64,000 nucleotides of DNA from Phyllostachys edulis (taxonomy: Eukaryota; Streptophyta; Magnoliopsida; Poales; Poaceae): NCBI GenBank assembly GCA_036346405.1, contig CM070562.1:111512412-111576411 (forward strand), written 5' to 3'. The notes below the pieces were generated by a model. That model was not told the origin of the DNA, made no database searches, and saw only the letters and a list, made by a program, of their open reading frames with translations. This document shows positions 34,801 through 47,954 of this stretch, piece after piece. A program made the translations under genes and the position numbers. Numbering within the stretch: position 1 is the stretch's first letter; every line of letters begins with the position of its first letter.

Positions 34801-35577
34801 CCACCAGAGTCTGTCCATCTGACAACCCCTTCCTCTCCGGAGGTGCCATATGCAAAGCTTCTGACTTCAATCGACAACAACAAGAATGGTGAAACGGGTG
34901 AGCTTCATTCGTATCATATTTACCCTGAGAGTCCAATAGGGCGCCTGATATCTCCAAGCTCGGCTTGTTCCGGCACTTCCTCCCCATTCCCTGATCCTGA
35001 GGTGCAGGCTTCCTCACGTTGCACTTTCCCCTCATTCCCAGTTCGTGAGCCATCAAAGATCTTGGATGGCGAGGGCGTTGCAACACAGAAGTTGATACCT
35101 CGCCATATGCGCAATGGTGGTTCCCTTTTGGATGGCCATATTACAGCAGCTGTACCTGTTGTAGACTTCTCTGCCCGACTTCAAAACAATGATCATGCTA
35201 TGGATCACCGGGTCTCATTTGAGTTGACAGTAGAAGATGTTGCCCGCTGCCTCGAGAAGAAAACTGCTATTTCTGGGGAGTCTACTGCAGCATCTTTTCA
35301 ACTTGCACCCACCAGTAATGGTGATCACCCCAGAGAATCTAATGATACAAGGGCAGGGCTATATGTTGACGAAACATACCATGACTTGCCTGAGAAAGCA
35401 CGGCGATCCCTGTCCCTTCGACTGGCCAAAGAATTCAAGTTCAACAACATTGATGCTGCTAATGTGGAGACGAGCGTCGGATCTGACTGGTGGGCAAATG
35501 AGAAAGTTGCTGGAATCACAGCGGAGCCAAGAAAGAACTGGTCTTTCTTCCCAATGGCACAGCCGGGGGTCAGCTAA
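31886..35577 (+). CDS. proline/serine-rich 'hydroxyproline-rich glycoprotein family' protein
   Basis: Exon 1 (31886-31978, 31 codons, MRSVHNSVDTVNAAAAAIVT...) joins in phase 0 to exon 2 (34411-35577, 388 codons) for 419 aa. Family blocks seen: RRKWVDWLSAYFCFGSQK, FVAPPSSPASFLQSE, IFAIGPYAHETQLVSPPVFS, EPSTAPFTPPPESVHLTTPS, DHRVSFELTVEDVARCLE and the C-terminal WSFFPMAQPGVS. These match remembered plant proteins such as Arabidopsis At5g52430. There is no signal peptide, so despite its name a wall location is unlikely. Molecular function is unknown. An in-frame ATG six codons upstream (31868) is less likely because family members begin MRS. The 2.4 kb intron is full of repeats. Confidence 0.9.
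32711..32951. mobile_element. 241-bp palindromic MITE-like element in the intron, with CACGCCA modules
   Basis: The left arm starts TCAGAAAACCCCAGG, and the reverse complement of the right arm starts TCAGAAAACCCCAAG. The arms pair for about 60 bp, including CAGAAAACCCTAGGTTTTGG next to the core. The core alternates GTCACGCCA and TGGCGTGAC blocks. The same modules occur in the MITE at 26290-26599. Target duplication not resolved. Non-coding. Confidence 0.7.
33412..33560 (+). mobile_element. hAT-like terminal fragment in the intron
   Basis: tagggctggaaacgagccga followed by GAGCCAGCTCGAGCC-type words resembles the end of non-autonomous hAT elements. A matching opposite end was not found. Confidence 0.45.
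33621..33905. repeat. 115-bp higher-order tandem repeat (64 + 51 bp sub-units) in the intron
   Basis: The phrase ggatgccgaggagac begins at 33621, 33685, 33736, 33800 and 33851, with spacings of 64, 51, 64 and 51. Two different sub-units therefore alternate in a 115-bp unit, about 2.5 copies. The GC-rich repeat stays open in several frames, giving arginine/aspartate-rich readings that are not genes. Confidence 0.9.
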
Positions 35578-37904
35578 CCGTTGTACTGACCATAGCCTCA
35601 CAAGACAAAGAAATAAGCTTTTGCTTCTTTTGCTCCTGCTACAGTACCGCTTTCCCATATATCATCATTTCAACCGCAAGAGATGCAAACCTATGCAAAA
35701 CTTTCAGTTTTTAATGGTAAGTTGAAGTTAGATAGTAATTCAGTGTCCAGCTAATATCATCGTAAGATACTAAGGTGATGCAGATTCTGGAACCTCTTGT
35801 TATAAAACCGCAATACTTTCCTGGTGTGGCGTCTGTTGTATTCTCTTTAACTGACTTGCTGTTCTGATACTGATGCTGTTTATGTACATAGTAAACTAGC
35901 GAAAAGGGTAGAACTCTTCCTTAAGCAGCATTGTCAGATGGAGCAACCAATGACTCTCCTTGCCTTCTGTTAGTTGTGCTTCTGCTGCTAGCAAATAAGA
36001 CTTGGAAGTATTATTCTGGTGTTCATCTCAGTTCAGTTCAGCAAAAACTTGAATTCCGTTTTGGCTGGTGTGATGTGACATCTCTTATGACAATTCTATA
36101 ATCCACATAGTTGGGTTGTGTTTGGTGGATTAAATTGGAACTACTGTTGACTGTTCGTGTTCGATTACATAAGGTCATTATAAAATCTGAAAGGACAACT
36201 ATTTTACCCTGGCTGCTGTGGTAGAAGAACCCTTGACTATGGGTTGTTTTGTTGTCGCTGCAGAACCTGGATAGGAACAAAAATGACTGAAAAATCCTGA
36301 AGGGCCCCGCAGAACTCTAGAATTGTGTAGTCAGAAATTCTTATCTGACACAGAGGTGGCCCACCAGGGATTACATCAAGATCACGCGATGTTGAGTACT
36401 TATTTGACGAAAAACTGACAAGCAGAAGCAATAATGCTACTGATAAATATCAAGAGCTCGTAATTGTCAGGGAGCGCATTACAATGAATCAACCATGAGA
36501 TTTTTTCTTCTGTAACAAAAACAATCCGTTCCATTACACCGTAAAAGACGACCGATCAAGTCCCATCTTGTCCAATCATACACGTCGATTTTGATGAACA
36601 TATCCATCTTGAGTTCTATCTCAATTCGTGCAGAAACAACACCAACAAAATCTAGCTAAACTTGCAAGGTTATGTTGTGTTGTAGGCCGGCCGGGTTGCA
36701 ATAAGATTAGATCGGGTGCCATTCTTCCTTTCCTGGGGAGCGTAAACTATAGAAGAGTGTAAACTCACAAGGTTGTATCATCTGGTGATATTTTTTGGAT
36801 CGAAAGCGAGGAAACATAACAGGAAACAGGGAAGATCGTAGTACTGTTCCTCTGCTCTGTCTAAGCCAAAAAGCAAGCAAGCAATTATAAAAATTATTAT
36901 TAGTACAGCCAGTGGTGGAGCCAAGCCAACCCTCCGTCAGGCTGGGCACTTGTCCGGATCCGTCACTAAACCATCTTATACCCGCCAGTCTGTTGGAGCT
37001 GAAGAACAAAGCATTTTTTGGTTACAGTGAACTCCATCCAGTTCATGGTTATGTTAAATTTGCTTAGGCTAGATTTTTTTGTTGGCTCCGCTGATGAGTA
37101 CAGGTACATGAGCTGAGCTGCAGTTAAAACAAACACAAACTAAGTGAGCATAATTAAGAGAAGATAAATTTTTGAGGCCATGGCTGAGACGTGGACCCCC
37201 ATAACGTTGATCCGGCACCAAACCCCCATCCCATCCCCCTCACCTCACCGGTCAATAATTTAAGCTCCCCTCCTCCGCCGTCACCGCCGGTGAGCTTAAG
37301 CATACATGACTTCTCCGTCTCCGTCGCAGGGCCCGGCAGCGTGGTTATTACTCTCCTTGATCAATCATTGCATGCCGGCGTTAGTGGTTAAAATGCTTGC
37401 CGAGTGTTGGAAGAGTGAGAGGCTGACATGACAGCCATGATCAACTAAAAATCTTCTACGGAGTATTAACTAGTCCAACCAGTTAAGCATACAGTGACTA
37501 CCTTTCATAGCAGCCACCAGGTTAAAATTACTACCTTTCATACCAGGCTAATCTTTCAATTAGTGCCATGAAAACAACCTCCTTACCAAGTTCAAGTCTT
37601 TCTGTTACGTAGCTTTACATCTTCGGATGTAGGGTTGTTTCCCCCTCATGTCGGTCCTGTCAAACCCCACAAATATTCATAGTTCAAGAAAGGAAGAAAA
37701 AACATACACACACACATGAGGCGCTGCCTGGGCCGCGCTGCGTGTGGCATGTCAGCACACGCTCCCCCGCGCTATGCTAGACGTGTCAGCTCGCACGCTT
37801 TCCGCACAGGATCGATGGTAAAACACGCGTGCGTGTTACAATCGGCGGTAAAAATCTTGGTATCGTCCAATCTAGCAGTAAAACCACGCATATCTTTGTT
37901 TTGT
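35578..37904. other. 3' UTR and intergenic DNA, no gene recognised
   Basis: The first few hundred bases are probably the 3' UTR of the proline-rich gene. The remainder is moderately AT-rich. A proline-rich open stretch at 37191-37391 has GC-rich, leader-like composition but no recognised family. Confidence 0.4.
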
Positions 37905-39010
37905 ATATTCTTTTATTGTTTTAGCAATAACTTTTGATTGGAAGCTCCAATTCACAAACGGTTTACACCGGTAGTTCGGCGATGACAAGGATAACAGAAT
38001 GATATAAGTCTCGCAAATAAAAACATCTTTATGCTTTTACTAAAAATAGTTACTGCATCGCTAAAAGAGATTTACTACCACATTCACATGACTTTACTGT
38101 CATCTTTCCCAACTAACGCAGACAAGTAGATAACCAACTATGAAACAATCGGTTTCATGTTTTTGTATGTCAATGCGTTTTTATCTTGTTTTAGCAACAA
38201 CTTTTGATTGAAAGCTCCGATTCATGAACGGTTTTCACCGATAGCTTGGTGACGACGAGGATAACAGAATAATATAAGTCTCACAAATAAAAACCTCTCT
38301 GTGTGTTTACTAAAAAAAGATTGACTGCATCGCTAAAAGAGATTTATTTACATCCTCTGCGTGACTTTACTGCTCTGTTACAAAAAGATTTATTGCAACC
38401 TCTACATGACTTTACTGCTTTGTCACAAAAAAGATTTACTAAAACCTCCACGTGATTTTACTGCTCTGTTACAAAAAGATTTACTGCAACATCCACATGA
38501 CTCTATTGCCATATTAGCCAACTAGTACAGACAAGTAGACAACCAACTATCAAACAATCGGTTACTTATTTTGTACACGAATGTTTATTTTCTTGTTTTT
38601 GCAATAACTTTTGATTGAAAGTTCCGATTCACGAATGGTTTACACCGGTAACTTAGTGACGCCGAGGGTAAACAGAATGATATAAGTCTCGTAAATAAAA
38701 ACATCTCTATGCTTTTTACTAAAAAAGATTTACTACCACATCCACATGACTTTACTGCCATCTTTGCCAGCTAGTACAGACAAGTAGACAACCAATTAGG
38801 AAACAATCGGTTCCTTGTTTTGTACGTGAATGCATTTTTATCTTGTTTCAGCAATAACTTTTGATTGGAAGTTTCGATTCACAAATGGTTTTCACCGGTG
38901 GTTTGGCGATGATGAGCGTAACAGAATGATATAAGTCTCGCAAATAAAAACCACTTTGTACGTTTACTAAAAAAAGATTTACTGGACTCCACTTGTAATT
39001 TACTGACACA
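37905..39010. repeat. tandem array of ~250-270 bp units with internal expansion
   Basis: The phrase caataacttttgattg (or caacaac...) begins units at 37925, 38195, 38602 and 38852. Shared blocks include aacggtttacaccgg, ggataacagaatgatataag, actaaaaaagatttactg and caatcggtt. The third interval is 407 bp because a roughly 50-bp block (ctgctctgttacaaaaagat...) was amplified to about four copies at 38350-38510. No coding. Confidence 0.85.
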
Positions 39011-39255
39011 TCTAGCCATGCACGTATGAAACAATCGTAAAAAAATATAAACGCAAAGATGTGTGTGTCAGTAAAACTGCTATCACAATTACTTTCAATC
39101 TCGTCATAGTGCACACTGGACACATGACGTCACACGTGGGGATCGTGGGTAGTGAGCCAAAATAGCATGCTTGACGCTCTGTAAGGACGGCTCGGTTAGT
39201 GCGCAGTGGGCTGGCCTAAGCGTAGAATAATTAATTCTACCTCAGGCGCAGATTA

Positions 39256-39810
39256 GGAATTTTTGTCCGCAAAATTGCAAAAATGACGCTCCACCGCACG
39301 GTCACCGTGTGGGAGGTCATCCCGAGCTAACACATGCCCCCTGCCGCACGACCGCCGTGCAGTGGGTGCTGTAGCGCCGCATGGCCACCGTGTGGTAGGC
39401 ACTGTAACACAATGTAGCATATTCTTGAAAATCCATTTAAGTATACTTTTTGTGGGAATTTTTAAAGATATAAAATAAGCTCCAAAAATTATAATTTTTT
39501 TTTGTGGAGTCTCCCGACATAGTGTACTTGCTTATATTATTTTTCTATAATTTTATCTGTTCTAATTTTTTTCTCAAAAATTCATATAAGTATATTGTTT
39601 GTAGGAATTTTTTTAATATAGAAAATATGGTCCAGACATTACGAATTTTTGTTGAAGGCTCCTTACAGTCCGCACAATGATTGTGTAATTTTTTTAGAAT
39701 TTTGTATGTTTTGAAATTGTCTTGAAAATTAAGAGTTTAGGTCTTGAAAATTAGGATTTTAGGTTTCGGGAATTATGGTTTCATAATTCCATGTGACTTG
39801 AAATGTGGAA
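39256..39810 (+). repeat. left long inverted repeat of the Pack-MULE-like structure
   Basis: Pairs inverted with 48390-48860 (arms described under the element). It also resembles the arms of the second MULE at 49400-49935, so the two elements are related. Confidence 0.75.
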
Positions 39811-40055
39811 AGCTTAGTACCACATGGCTATTCTAAGTAAGAAACACTCATTAGGGGGTTTAGGCCACTGTCCGGTCTCTCTCCTCCGCATATCTGTCGC
39901 CCCGGCATCGATGGAATGGGTGAAAATTATCCACTTCTTTTGCATCCATACACAAGACATCGATACCGGGGCGGCGGATGCGCTGAGGTCATCCTCTGCT
40001 CTTGATTTACATGGATAGCGTCTTTCATTGGGATACCTATTTCTTTTCCTGAATA

Positions 40056-40690
40056 ATGCTCAGATGTTTTTTTCTCTCACTGGAGTCTTCGTCTTTTCCA
40101 GCTCTGAAGCTCTCGTCACCCAATTCAGCATCTTTGTCCACGAAGGGGTTCTCTAACACTTCGACTGTATTGTTAGCAAGATCTCTTGTTTGGTCAATTT
40201 CTGCAATAGAAGCGACCTTTATATGGTCCCTGCGAGGTGTTCCAATAGCAGCAATTATATCATGGCGTCTGCCAGATTTTAATATAAGTCAGTTGCTCTG
40301 AGCAGCAACTGCAGAAAAACTTTGGGAAACAAGTCAAGAATTAACTTACTTGCAGTAAATGATAATTCTTTTAGATAGGTCCCAAGCACGTATACTTGTG
40401 CCATGCTTCTTTTTGAAGGAAATTTCACTGTGAAATATTATTAGATGTCTTGGGCAACGTCTGCAGACTGCAAGCTGCAGTGCTCTTTGAGTCCTGTCCT
40501 CCATACTTTTACATTCACAGCACAGCACCAATGTACAGGACAAGTAAATGACAACCCAGCAACTATCCTTTTCTCCAATTCACAAGCTCCATCAGTGTCA
40601 TCAGGCTCGAGTAATTTTGCGACACTTGGGGTGGTAGAAGTGCCCACAAGATGCATTATTACATTGAAAAACCTAAAAGAATGCCCACGT
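40056..40690 (-). pseudogene. EDM2-like PHD-finger gene fragment
   Basis: EDM2 is a plant PHD-finger nuclear protein that controls heterochromatin marks and RNA processing at transposon-containing genes. Reading leftward on the minus strand: NASCGHFYHPK, then after a small frame-breaking deletion VAKLLEPDDTDGACELEKRI and FTCPVHWCC, then after another shift CKSMEDRTQRALQLAVCRRCP and TSIRAWDLSKRIIIYC. An intron follows (GTAAGT near 40370, TTCTGCAG near 40313), then HDIIAAIGTPRRDHIK. The Cys/His pattern is that of the paired PHD region of EDM2. It is a partial copy with frameshifts, lying between MULE-type inverted repeats. Confidence 0.75.
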
Positions 40691-41058
40691 CAGAAATTTG
40701 GAGGGACTAGAAGAGAGACAAGGAGGATTCTCAAAGCGCATTACGATTTTAATAATCAGCATTCGATGGAGTTTGCTATTGTCTTTTCATCTCTGCTAGA
40801 GTTCAAGTACTTAATACTTAACATTTAAAAATCCATATCTGCACAAAATATAATTGAAGCAAATATTCAACTACAATGTCTCGGTATAGAGCAGTGTCCT
40901 ACAACCATGAAGATATAAAATGAATGAAGATGGTTTGAAGGGACACTTACAAGCATAACTAAACAACTTGAGGGCCATGCTCATGAACAAGCATGTCATG
41001 AACAGCAGTAGCAGCAAAATGAAGAAGGAATAGAAAGAATTAATGGACCATGGTTACT

Positions 41059-41174
41059 TGTTAGATAATCTTTGTTTAGTATTTTTGTATTAAGGAATTC
41101 ATAGACTATGGTTACTTGTTAGATAATCTTTGTTTAGTATTTTGTACTGTAGACGAACACTGTAGCAAGCCGAG
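41059..41174. repeat. 58-bp tandem duplication at the LTR start
   Basis: ttacttgttagataatcttt occurs at 41054 and again at 41112. This makes the LTR start (41059 or 41117) ambiguous, since TTACT precedes both. Confidence 0.85.
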
Positions 41175-41762
41175 CTGGGCACATGACACCCGAGATTGGG
41201 GTACTGTAGCAGTCCGGGTCTAAGTATTGTAGCAGCAATTGTGCATATAAAAAGGGATCGTATGTAATCAGATTTTGGAAGAAGAGAAGAAAGAACAAGA
41301 ACAATAGAGTAAGAGAAAAATCAGAAAAGCTGCTGTTGTTCCGGCGGCACAAAAAAATTTCTTGTGTTCTTGCGTTCGCGTTCTAAGGTTCCATTGTGTT
41401 CGTGTGTGTTCGTCTTCTGTTTGGGCCAACAATTGATATCAGAGCTTGAGTTCTTGACCCGTATATGCCTAAGATCATGATACGCTCTCCGGGAATGTCG
41501 GACTTGACTTCAACTTGGCTCACACAATCGCCCGAAGACGATGGCACAACTCGAACACATCTTGGACTCTTACTCATTGAGGTAGTCAGTCTCAGCTACG
41601 AATTATCCAATTTTATTCAACTTAGGATGGCGAACACATCTCCTCAACGTCACTGACTCAACTCTTCGGTTTTGACTTAGGGCGGCGAACACATCTCCTC
41701 AACATCTTGGACTCAACTCCATAAACACACACACACAAATACGACACCGCAACCGCCTAGTA

Positions 41763-42015
41763 CTAATACAACGCTTTCAATTTGGCAATGCACAACTCAT
41801 CTTGTGTTCCACTAATGTTGCCGTTCTCGACCCAGTCCCACACTCCTTGAGCGCGTATATATACTTTCATCTTGATTGCCCATACTGCATAATTGCTCTT
41901 TGTGAGCATCAAATAATGCAGCGAGACAACGGAACTCTCCTTCACTATCGCACTCGACGTCGCCTCGTCACCGGTGATACCACTTCTCGGAGAGTACGAC
42001 ATGATCTTGGGCATA
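41763..42015 (-). pseudogene. copia gag N-terminus (DUF4219-like), truncated
   Basis: From MPKIMSYSPRSGITGDEATS the frame runs through YLMLTKSNYAVWAIKMKVYI and QGVWDWVENGN to a stop after KALY. The LTKSNYAVWAIKM...GVWD pattern is typical of the first domain of Ty1-copia Gag. Only about 84 residues remain. No protease, integrase or reverse transcriptase is present. Confidence 0.75.
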
Positions 42016-42024
42016 CATGGGTCA

Positions 42025-45000
42025 AGAACTGTCAGACCCCAAATTTGCAACTTGGGACCTACTGTGTTAATTTGTGCTATTCCCTGGATCGGTAGATAGC
42101 ACACATAGTTACATTGTTGGTTCAAACACATATCATGAAAATGCAAAGCTATTGTATAATATTAAACAAAGTGTAGATATACCTTATAGCTTTTAACTTG
42201 CAGAATGGCTGGACAGGCCAAATACTTTCATAGATCAGCAGCGGAAGTAGAATCAAAGTATAATGCGTGGAACCCTCATGATATACCCACCGGTAATCGA
42301 ATGCGGGCTTGCGACCTAGTTCTTGGCCTTCTTGATCTTCAGTCTTGATCAATACTCATAATTGTCCCTGTAGTCTTCTTTTGTGCATACTGACTAAAAG
42401 AATATAAATAGTGAGCATGAATACACAACAGTACTCGCGAGCCAACACACAATGCAATTATTATACATGCAGGGCTAATCAAAGGGGAGGCTCTTGGTTC
42501 TTTTCTTTTGCACAAAGTCATTTATTGAAATAGATTAAGTAATAGCAAATCTTGAGACCTAACATTTTACTAACACAAGTTTTATAAACTGGGTTTTTGT
42601 TGTAAAGTACTAGTTGAGATTCCATCTCCAATACCATTGAGTAGCTCCGTCCACTCAATGCTCAGGCTATCCCGTATTTACCACTGGTCCCCGACTAGGC
42701 CATCACAAATCTTGGGTTCCTAACCCCAGCTTTTCCATACCATCCACAAATTGTTTTATAAAAAGGAAAGCTAACTCAAGCAAGTTCTTAGCACCGCTCT
42801 TGACCGTGAGTATGGCTATCCAGATAGTTTTCTTACTGTACAGAGTTCGTACACTTTGCCCACAAGAGATAATCAACTTATAATGTCTTCAACACACTGC
42901 TATAGGTGTGCGACTAAGTTGATTACCACAAGACCTTTACAATGTCCCACCTCAACGCAACTCCACACCGCTAGGTATCACCTCCGTAGGGCCTCCCTTT
43001 GCCCAAGCGACAGTCTCCTATTTCTTGTTGTCTGCGGCTTTAGGTAACCGTTCTTCCCGACTATCCACACCGCATCCACCAATGGCGAAGCCACGCCAAG
43101 GCGAACGAATTAATTAGCCAGGTCATACCATTATAGACTTGTGGTTGCACTGTTTTTACATAAAAGATCATTACAAGATTCGATCCTTAATTGACTCAGA
43201 TGGTACATCCACATACTAACTCTCTCTTGTGCACCCGACACTAGCAACTCTTTCCAGCCATCCGAGTCGAGATCTATTTTTCAGCTTTTCCTTTGTTTTT
43301 AAAATAACATTTAGTCCAACATACCAGCCAGGCTCCAGCCTCGACTGCCCAAATCCAGTTTTCATATTTTGAATGATTGTTGTCGGGCAATATAATGCCC
43401 GCATGACAATGTATCCAAGCAGGCTAAGCATGACACTTAGATACAAACTTATTATCTAGTATGTAAACCATTAATTCTAGGGTGACAAATGATAGTGTCC
43501 AAGTTCAAGGATTGAAAATTTATACACAATTATTATTAAGGCATTAACTATGAGCTAGATCAATATAGTTGTATAAATCATGGCAATGCAATTTCATAAT
43601 TTAAAATAATATAATTACAAAAAAGTAGATGCAATATGATCAAAGTGTTGACTCGCCTTGCTCAATGTTCTGATAAGGCTCAATATTATGATATTTGCCT
43701 TTCTCGATATTCTGATAATAATCTCACTCAATGTGCTGATAATCATCCTGTTCAATGTTCTGACAATCTAGATCCCGGTTTCGTCCTTGTTGGGATTATT
43801 GTTCCTTTATGGCTTTAGAGTCTAACTACGCAGAATACAATTAAATCCAAGAGCGACTGAAAGCAACCAAATGAAATCCAATAAGTCCAAACACATTCAA
43901 ATAAAAGGAAACACTTCAAATGAAAGTAAATATATCTAACGACAATTTGTAAGGACAAAGTACTCCCGGTGAAACTAATCATACCTAATGGAGTTGATGA
44001 AGGAAATACCTCTGACGAAGTACAATAAAAGAAGTTGATGAAAGAAATACTGCAGATGAAATATAATCAAAGAAAGTTGATGAATGAAATACTTCAGATG
44101 AAAGTAGATAAATCCAAACTTTATTTGTTTGGTCTAGTAATAGGGTTTTGGTTGACAATCAGACTTAGGTTTAGGTAACCGATTGATCAGGAGTGAGGGC
44201 GAGAGGGATCGGCTCTCGAAAAGTCCGCTGGTGCAAAAGGTTAGGATAACAACAGGACAGAGAGAATATTCATCTGAATATTCCACATTGGTTACCTAGA
44301 TGGGATCGATCACCCAGTTTGGTAGGATCCTCTGATCCACCTTCGGGTCACGAATTGTCGATCACTGGAACAGATAGCGGTGGATGGTGGCTAGAGCCTA
44401 GGTGATGCCTGGTGGATGAACTTCTATTATCCACTAGGGAACATACCACCGCCGCTCATGCGGCGCCTAGCTGCTCTAATAATTTCTTTTAGTTATTACT
44501 TCCTATTTACCGAGAAAGTTCCATGATGATCAGGTGAGACCTATACATAGGTGCAGGGTTCGCATAGGGTAGACATACATCTCACCAACACATGGGACTT
44601 AGCGCATTTAATACTTTATCTTATCAATTTATATTTATCAAGAAAATTCCATGAGCCTTAGCTGGAACTTCCAAGCACTGCTAGACATTATCCTTGTGAG
44701 CTAACCAGCTATATCGTTGGCTGCTAATTCTTGTTTAGTGAGTAACTAACTTAGTTCATTAATCATTTATCCGATGAGAGGTCTCACATGACTTGGACTC
44801 ATTTTAGTTCCTATTTGCCATTAAGACCTAATCATAGGTGAAGTGTACTGGTCATATTATTGCTTCAGTTGATATTGACTTTGTTGAGTAAACTAACTTT
44901 TACTAGACAATAGCTAATGGCCTGTGGTTAAGCGGTCTCCTAGACACCTTTTATATGATCATCTCTTATTAAGGTGTACTACTATTACATGTTGATCGAA

Positions 45001-47936
45001 TTTAATTAGCGTAATAACTTAGTATATGTCTAAACATGACTACATCCTTGTTCATTTTTAAATGACTTTGTTACAATGGGTCAATCTATTAAATAACATT
45101 TGTGTGGGATCCACATTTCATATTATCATTTTATGAGACTGTATAACCGTATTAATCTTAACTAACAAGTCTGAAAACAATTGCTAATGGTTTAGGATCT
45201 TCTTGTTAACTAGGTACTTTCAAACCTGAGCTTATAATTGGCATAAACCCTAACTGATTGTTAGCACACTAATCTATTTGAACTAATTATCAGTTGAATC
45301 TGCAAAGTGCTAACTGTAACGACTAACTAACCTACAGGCTGTCTTCCTAATAACCTTCAAGTCTTAGTACGGGCCGTTGTCATTGGTTCAGGGTTCAATT
45401 AAGCTTCTAATTCGATTCTGGTATTTCATCCAACTACTAACAATATACTAATTGACTTAATCAACATGGAGCTTGCTTAATTTGATATGTCACTACTAAT
45501 TGCCATACTTAGTACTGATTGTCTAACAACTCCCTAACTCATCAATGTCACACAGCCTAATTAACCCCTAATTTCCTCATTAAGGTTTAACCATTTTTAG
45601 CTTACCCCTAATCACTGATCATGTTCATTAGTTAACACCATTTGAACATGTGGTTTACTAACTGACAGTTAATTATCTAAACTAATCACTAATTAACTTA
45701 ACAAAATATAAGTAACTAAACTAGTGTTTGTCTTAGCTAGCTAGTTTTGTTCTTTCAACCTCATTGCCAGTTGAACTCAAGCCATTGATAATTTCTAATT
45801 AAGTTTGTCCACTGACTGTTACTGTCCGAAAATACAACCTATCAATTGATTATCTAACCTTCCAATGTCTTTGGCTAATTACTTAAATTATCACTAATCA
45901 TCCTAATTAAAATGTACATATGCTAATTCACTATATTGATCAATTCCTTGCTAACCTAAACTAATAGGCCCACTCTCATACATACATACATACATACATA
46001 CATACAAGGGAGAGTAGCCAAAGAGAGCTGGGTAGAGGGGCCCCTACTGTTATTGAAGTTTTACAAATAACATATACTGCAATATCTTACCGAGCTATTT
46101 GTCCCATTATACTCTTGACTATTCTGATTACTTGATCCTAATTCACTTCACCTTGGTCACCGAGGATTTCATGTGGGCTCTAATTGCTTAATTCAACCAA
46201 TACTTAACTCAATTAAGGAGTAATTTGCTAAATGAAATGCTATTAGTTGATCATCCGACTGATCCTTATTTAATACTAATCCACCTACCATCCTATACTA
46301 CTAACTGTCTACTGGATTGGAATGGGTCCATTGGTCATGGACATCAACACACAGATACACACGAAATAGATACAAAGAGGAGCTGAAAAGGGTAGAACAG
46401 GGGAGGATGGGGCGGCTCGGTGGCGATGGCGGCGCCGATGGAGGAGGCAATGGTGCCGGCTGAGCATGGTCAAAATGGAACCATGGAGGGAAGGCGAACC
46501 GAGGGGTGGTGGTGGTGCGGCTTAAGACGGTCGGTGGTGGCCAGGCGGCAGAGCACAGTGGTGACGGCGGCATGGCAATCATGGAGACGACGCTAGAGGG
46601 GAAGAGGGGAGGAATGGGGGCGAGCATGAGCATGAGGAGGCCCAGGGGAACTCACCGAGATCGGTAGTGATGGCGGGGAGGAGCCAAAGCGGGCTGGCGG
46701 CGGAAGCTCGTGACGGCGCGGAGGGCTCACCGTGGGGGCACTGGAGGGGTGGTGGAGAGCTCCAACGAGAAGTTGGGGTAGCTTGGGGGAGGCCAAGGGA
46801 CACTTTAGCCGTGAGGAATTGCAGCGGGGCTTGCCGAGTAGGGTGCGGTGGTGCGGGCAGCGCTTTTGGCCGGGGATGAAGAAGACGAGGATGCCGGCGA
46901 CTTCCTGTGGAGGCAAGGTGGAATTGAGCGAGGGGATTGAATGCTCGTGCCCCGGAACACCATATGACGCGCAAGGAGGGGGATGGGGAGCTTCGGGCTG
47001 GCCGGAACGGCGAGCGCGGCTTGGCGGCTGTGGACGGGCGCGACGTTTTCTCCTTTGTTTCACTCGGTGAGAAGTAGAGGGGAGAAGAAGAATGGCACGG
47101 GGAGGGCAAGGCCAGCTCGGTGATGAATTCTTATAGATGAGAGGAGGCAGAGAGCAGGTGAGGTTGATGCGCTCGAAAGGAAGCTCGACATGACTCTCGG
47201 TGGAAGTTGGCACTGGACTTTGACGTTGCTCGGCAGTGGTCTCAACGGGTTGGTGGCCCAGTGGCTTCGAGCGATAGCAAGTGTCAGGCAATTGACCGGC
47301 GAGCGGAAGTGCCTCTCTGCATGGCTGCAACATGGCGGAAATGCCAAAGCAAGAGCGATAGGAGAGAGGGAGCGGTGACACGGCGTTGGCTCGGCTGGAG
47401 AAAGAAGAAAGGCGATTGCTGCCAAAATGGTTCAGTTGCAACGTGGTTTAGCTGGAGGAACAGTAAAAGAAAGAAAGGAATGGGCTAGGGCAGATTGGGA
47501 AAAGACCAAATAACATAATTTTATGTTTCGCTAAAATTCTGATATTTGCTTTAAGGACTTTCCATGTGGTAATAGACAACATCTGATATTTGTTAAAGCA
47601 TTTCTAATTGAGTTTTGTACATTCAAAAAGTTAGGTTTTGAATAGGTCTTTGATTTTAGGGTTTATGCTGTACATGTAATATTTACAAGAGCAATGCCAT
47701 AAGTTTATTTTGCCTTTATAATTCCTGATATTAGATTTTTTATTTTTAGGGTTCCTACATTCAGGGTTCATGTTTTTAGGGTTTTCGCTTTTCGCCACTT
47801 ATGTTGGCAAAAAGAAAACACAAATCAAATAACTCCTGAAAATGCAGGCATAAATGACAGCAACGGATAACTTGCAAAAAGTTTATTAAAATCCCATATT
47901 TTTTGCTTTTAGGAACTTTTGGGATGTTACAAGAAC
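42025..47936 (-). mobile_element. 5.9 kb gypsy-like LTR (probably solo or LARD-type), with AGAAC target duplication
   Basis: The element 42030-47931 begins TGTCAGACCCC on + and ends GGGATGTTACA. On the minus strand it starts TGTAACATCCCAAAAG, a common start of long grass LTRs. The 5-bp AGAAC flanks both ends (42025-42029 and 47932-47936) and interrupts the gagttcttgaccc leader of the copia element. No gag-pol is present and no second LTR was noticed inside. A GC-rich section (46380-47400) gives long but meaningless proline/serine-rich minus-strand frames. AT-rich DNA with CTAATT words fills 44900-45950. Confidence 0.72.
45977..46006. repeat. (CATA)n microsatellite
   Basis: About seven tandem CATA units inside the 5.9 kb LTR element. 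Confidence 0.92.
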
Positions 47937-47954
47937 TCAGACTCTGATACCAGT

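Noticed and set aside
46593..47441. 282-codon minus-strand open frame
   Set aside because: It has low-complexity proline/serine/arginine composition, lies in the GC-rich part of an LTR element with exact ends and target duplication, and shows no domain.
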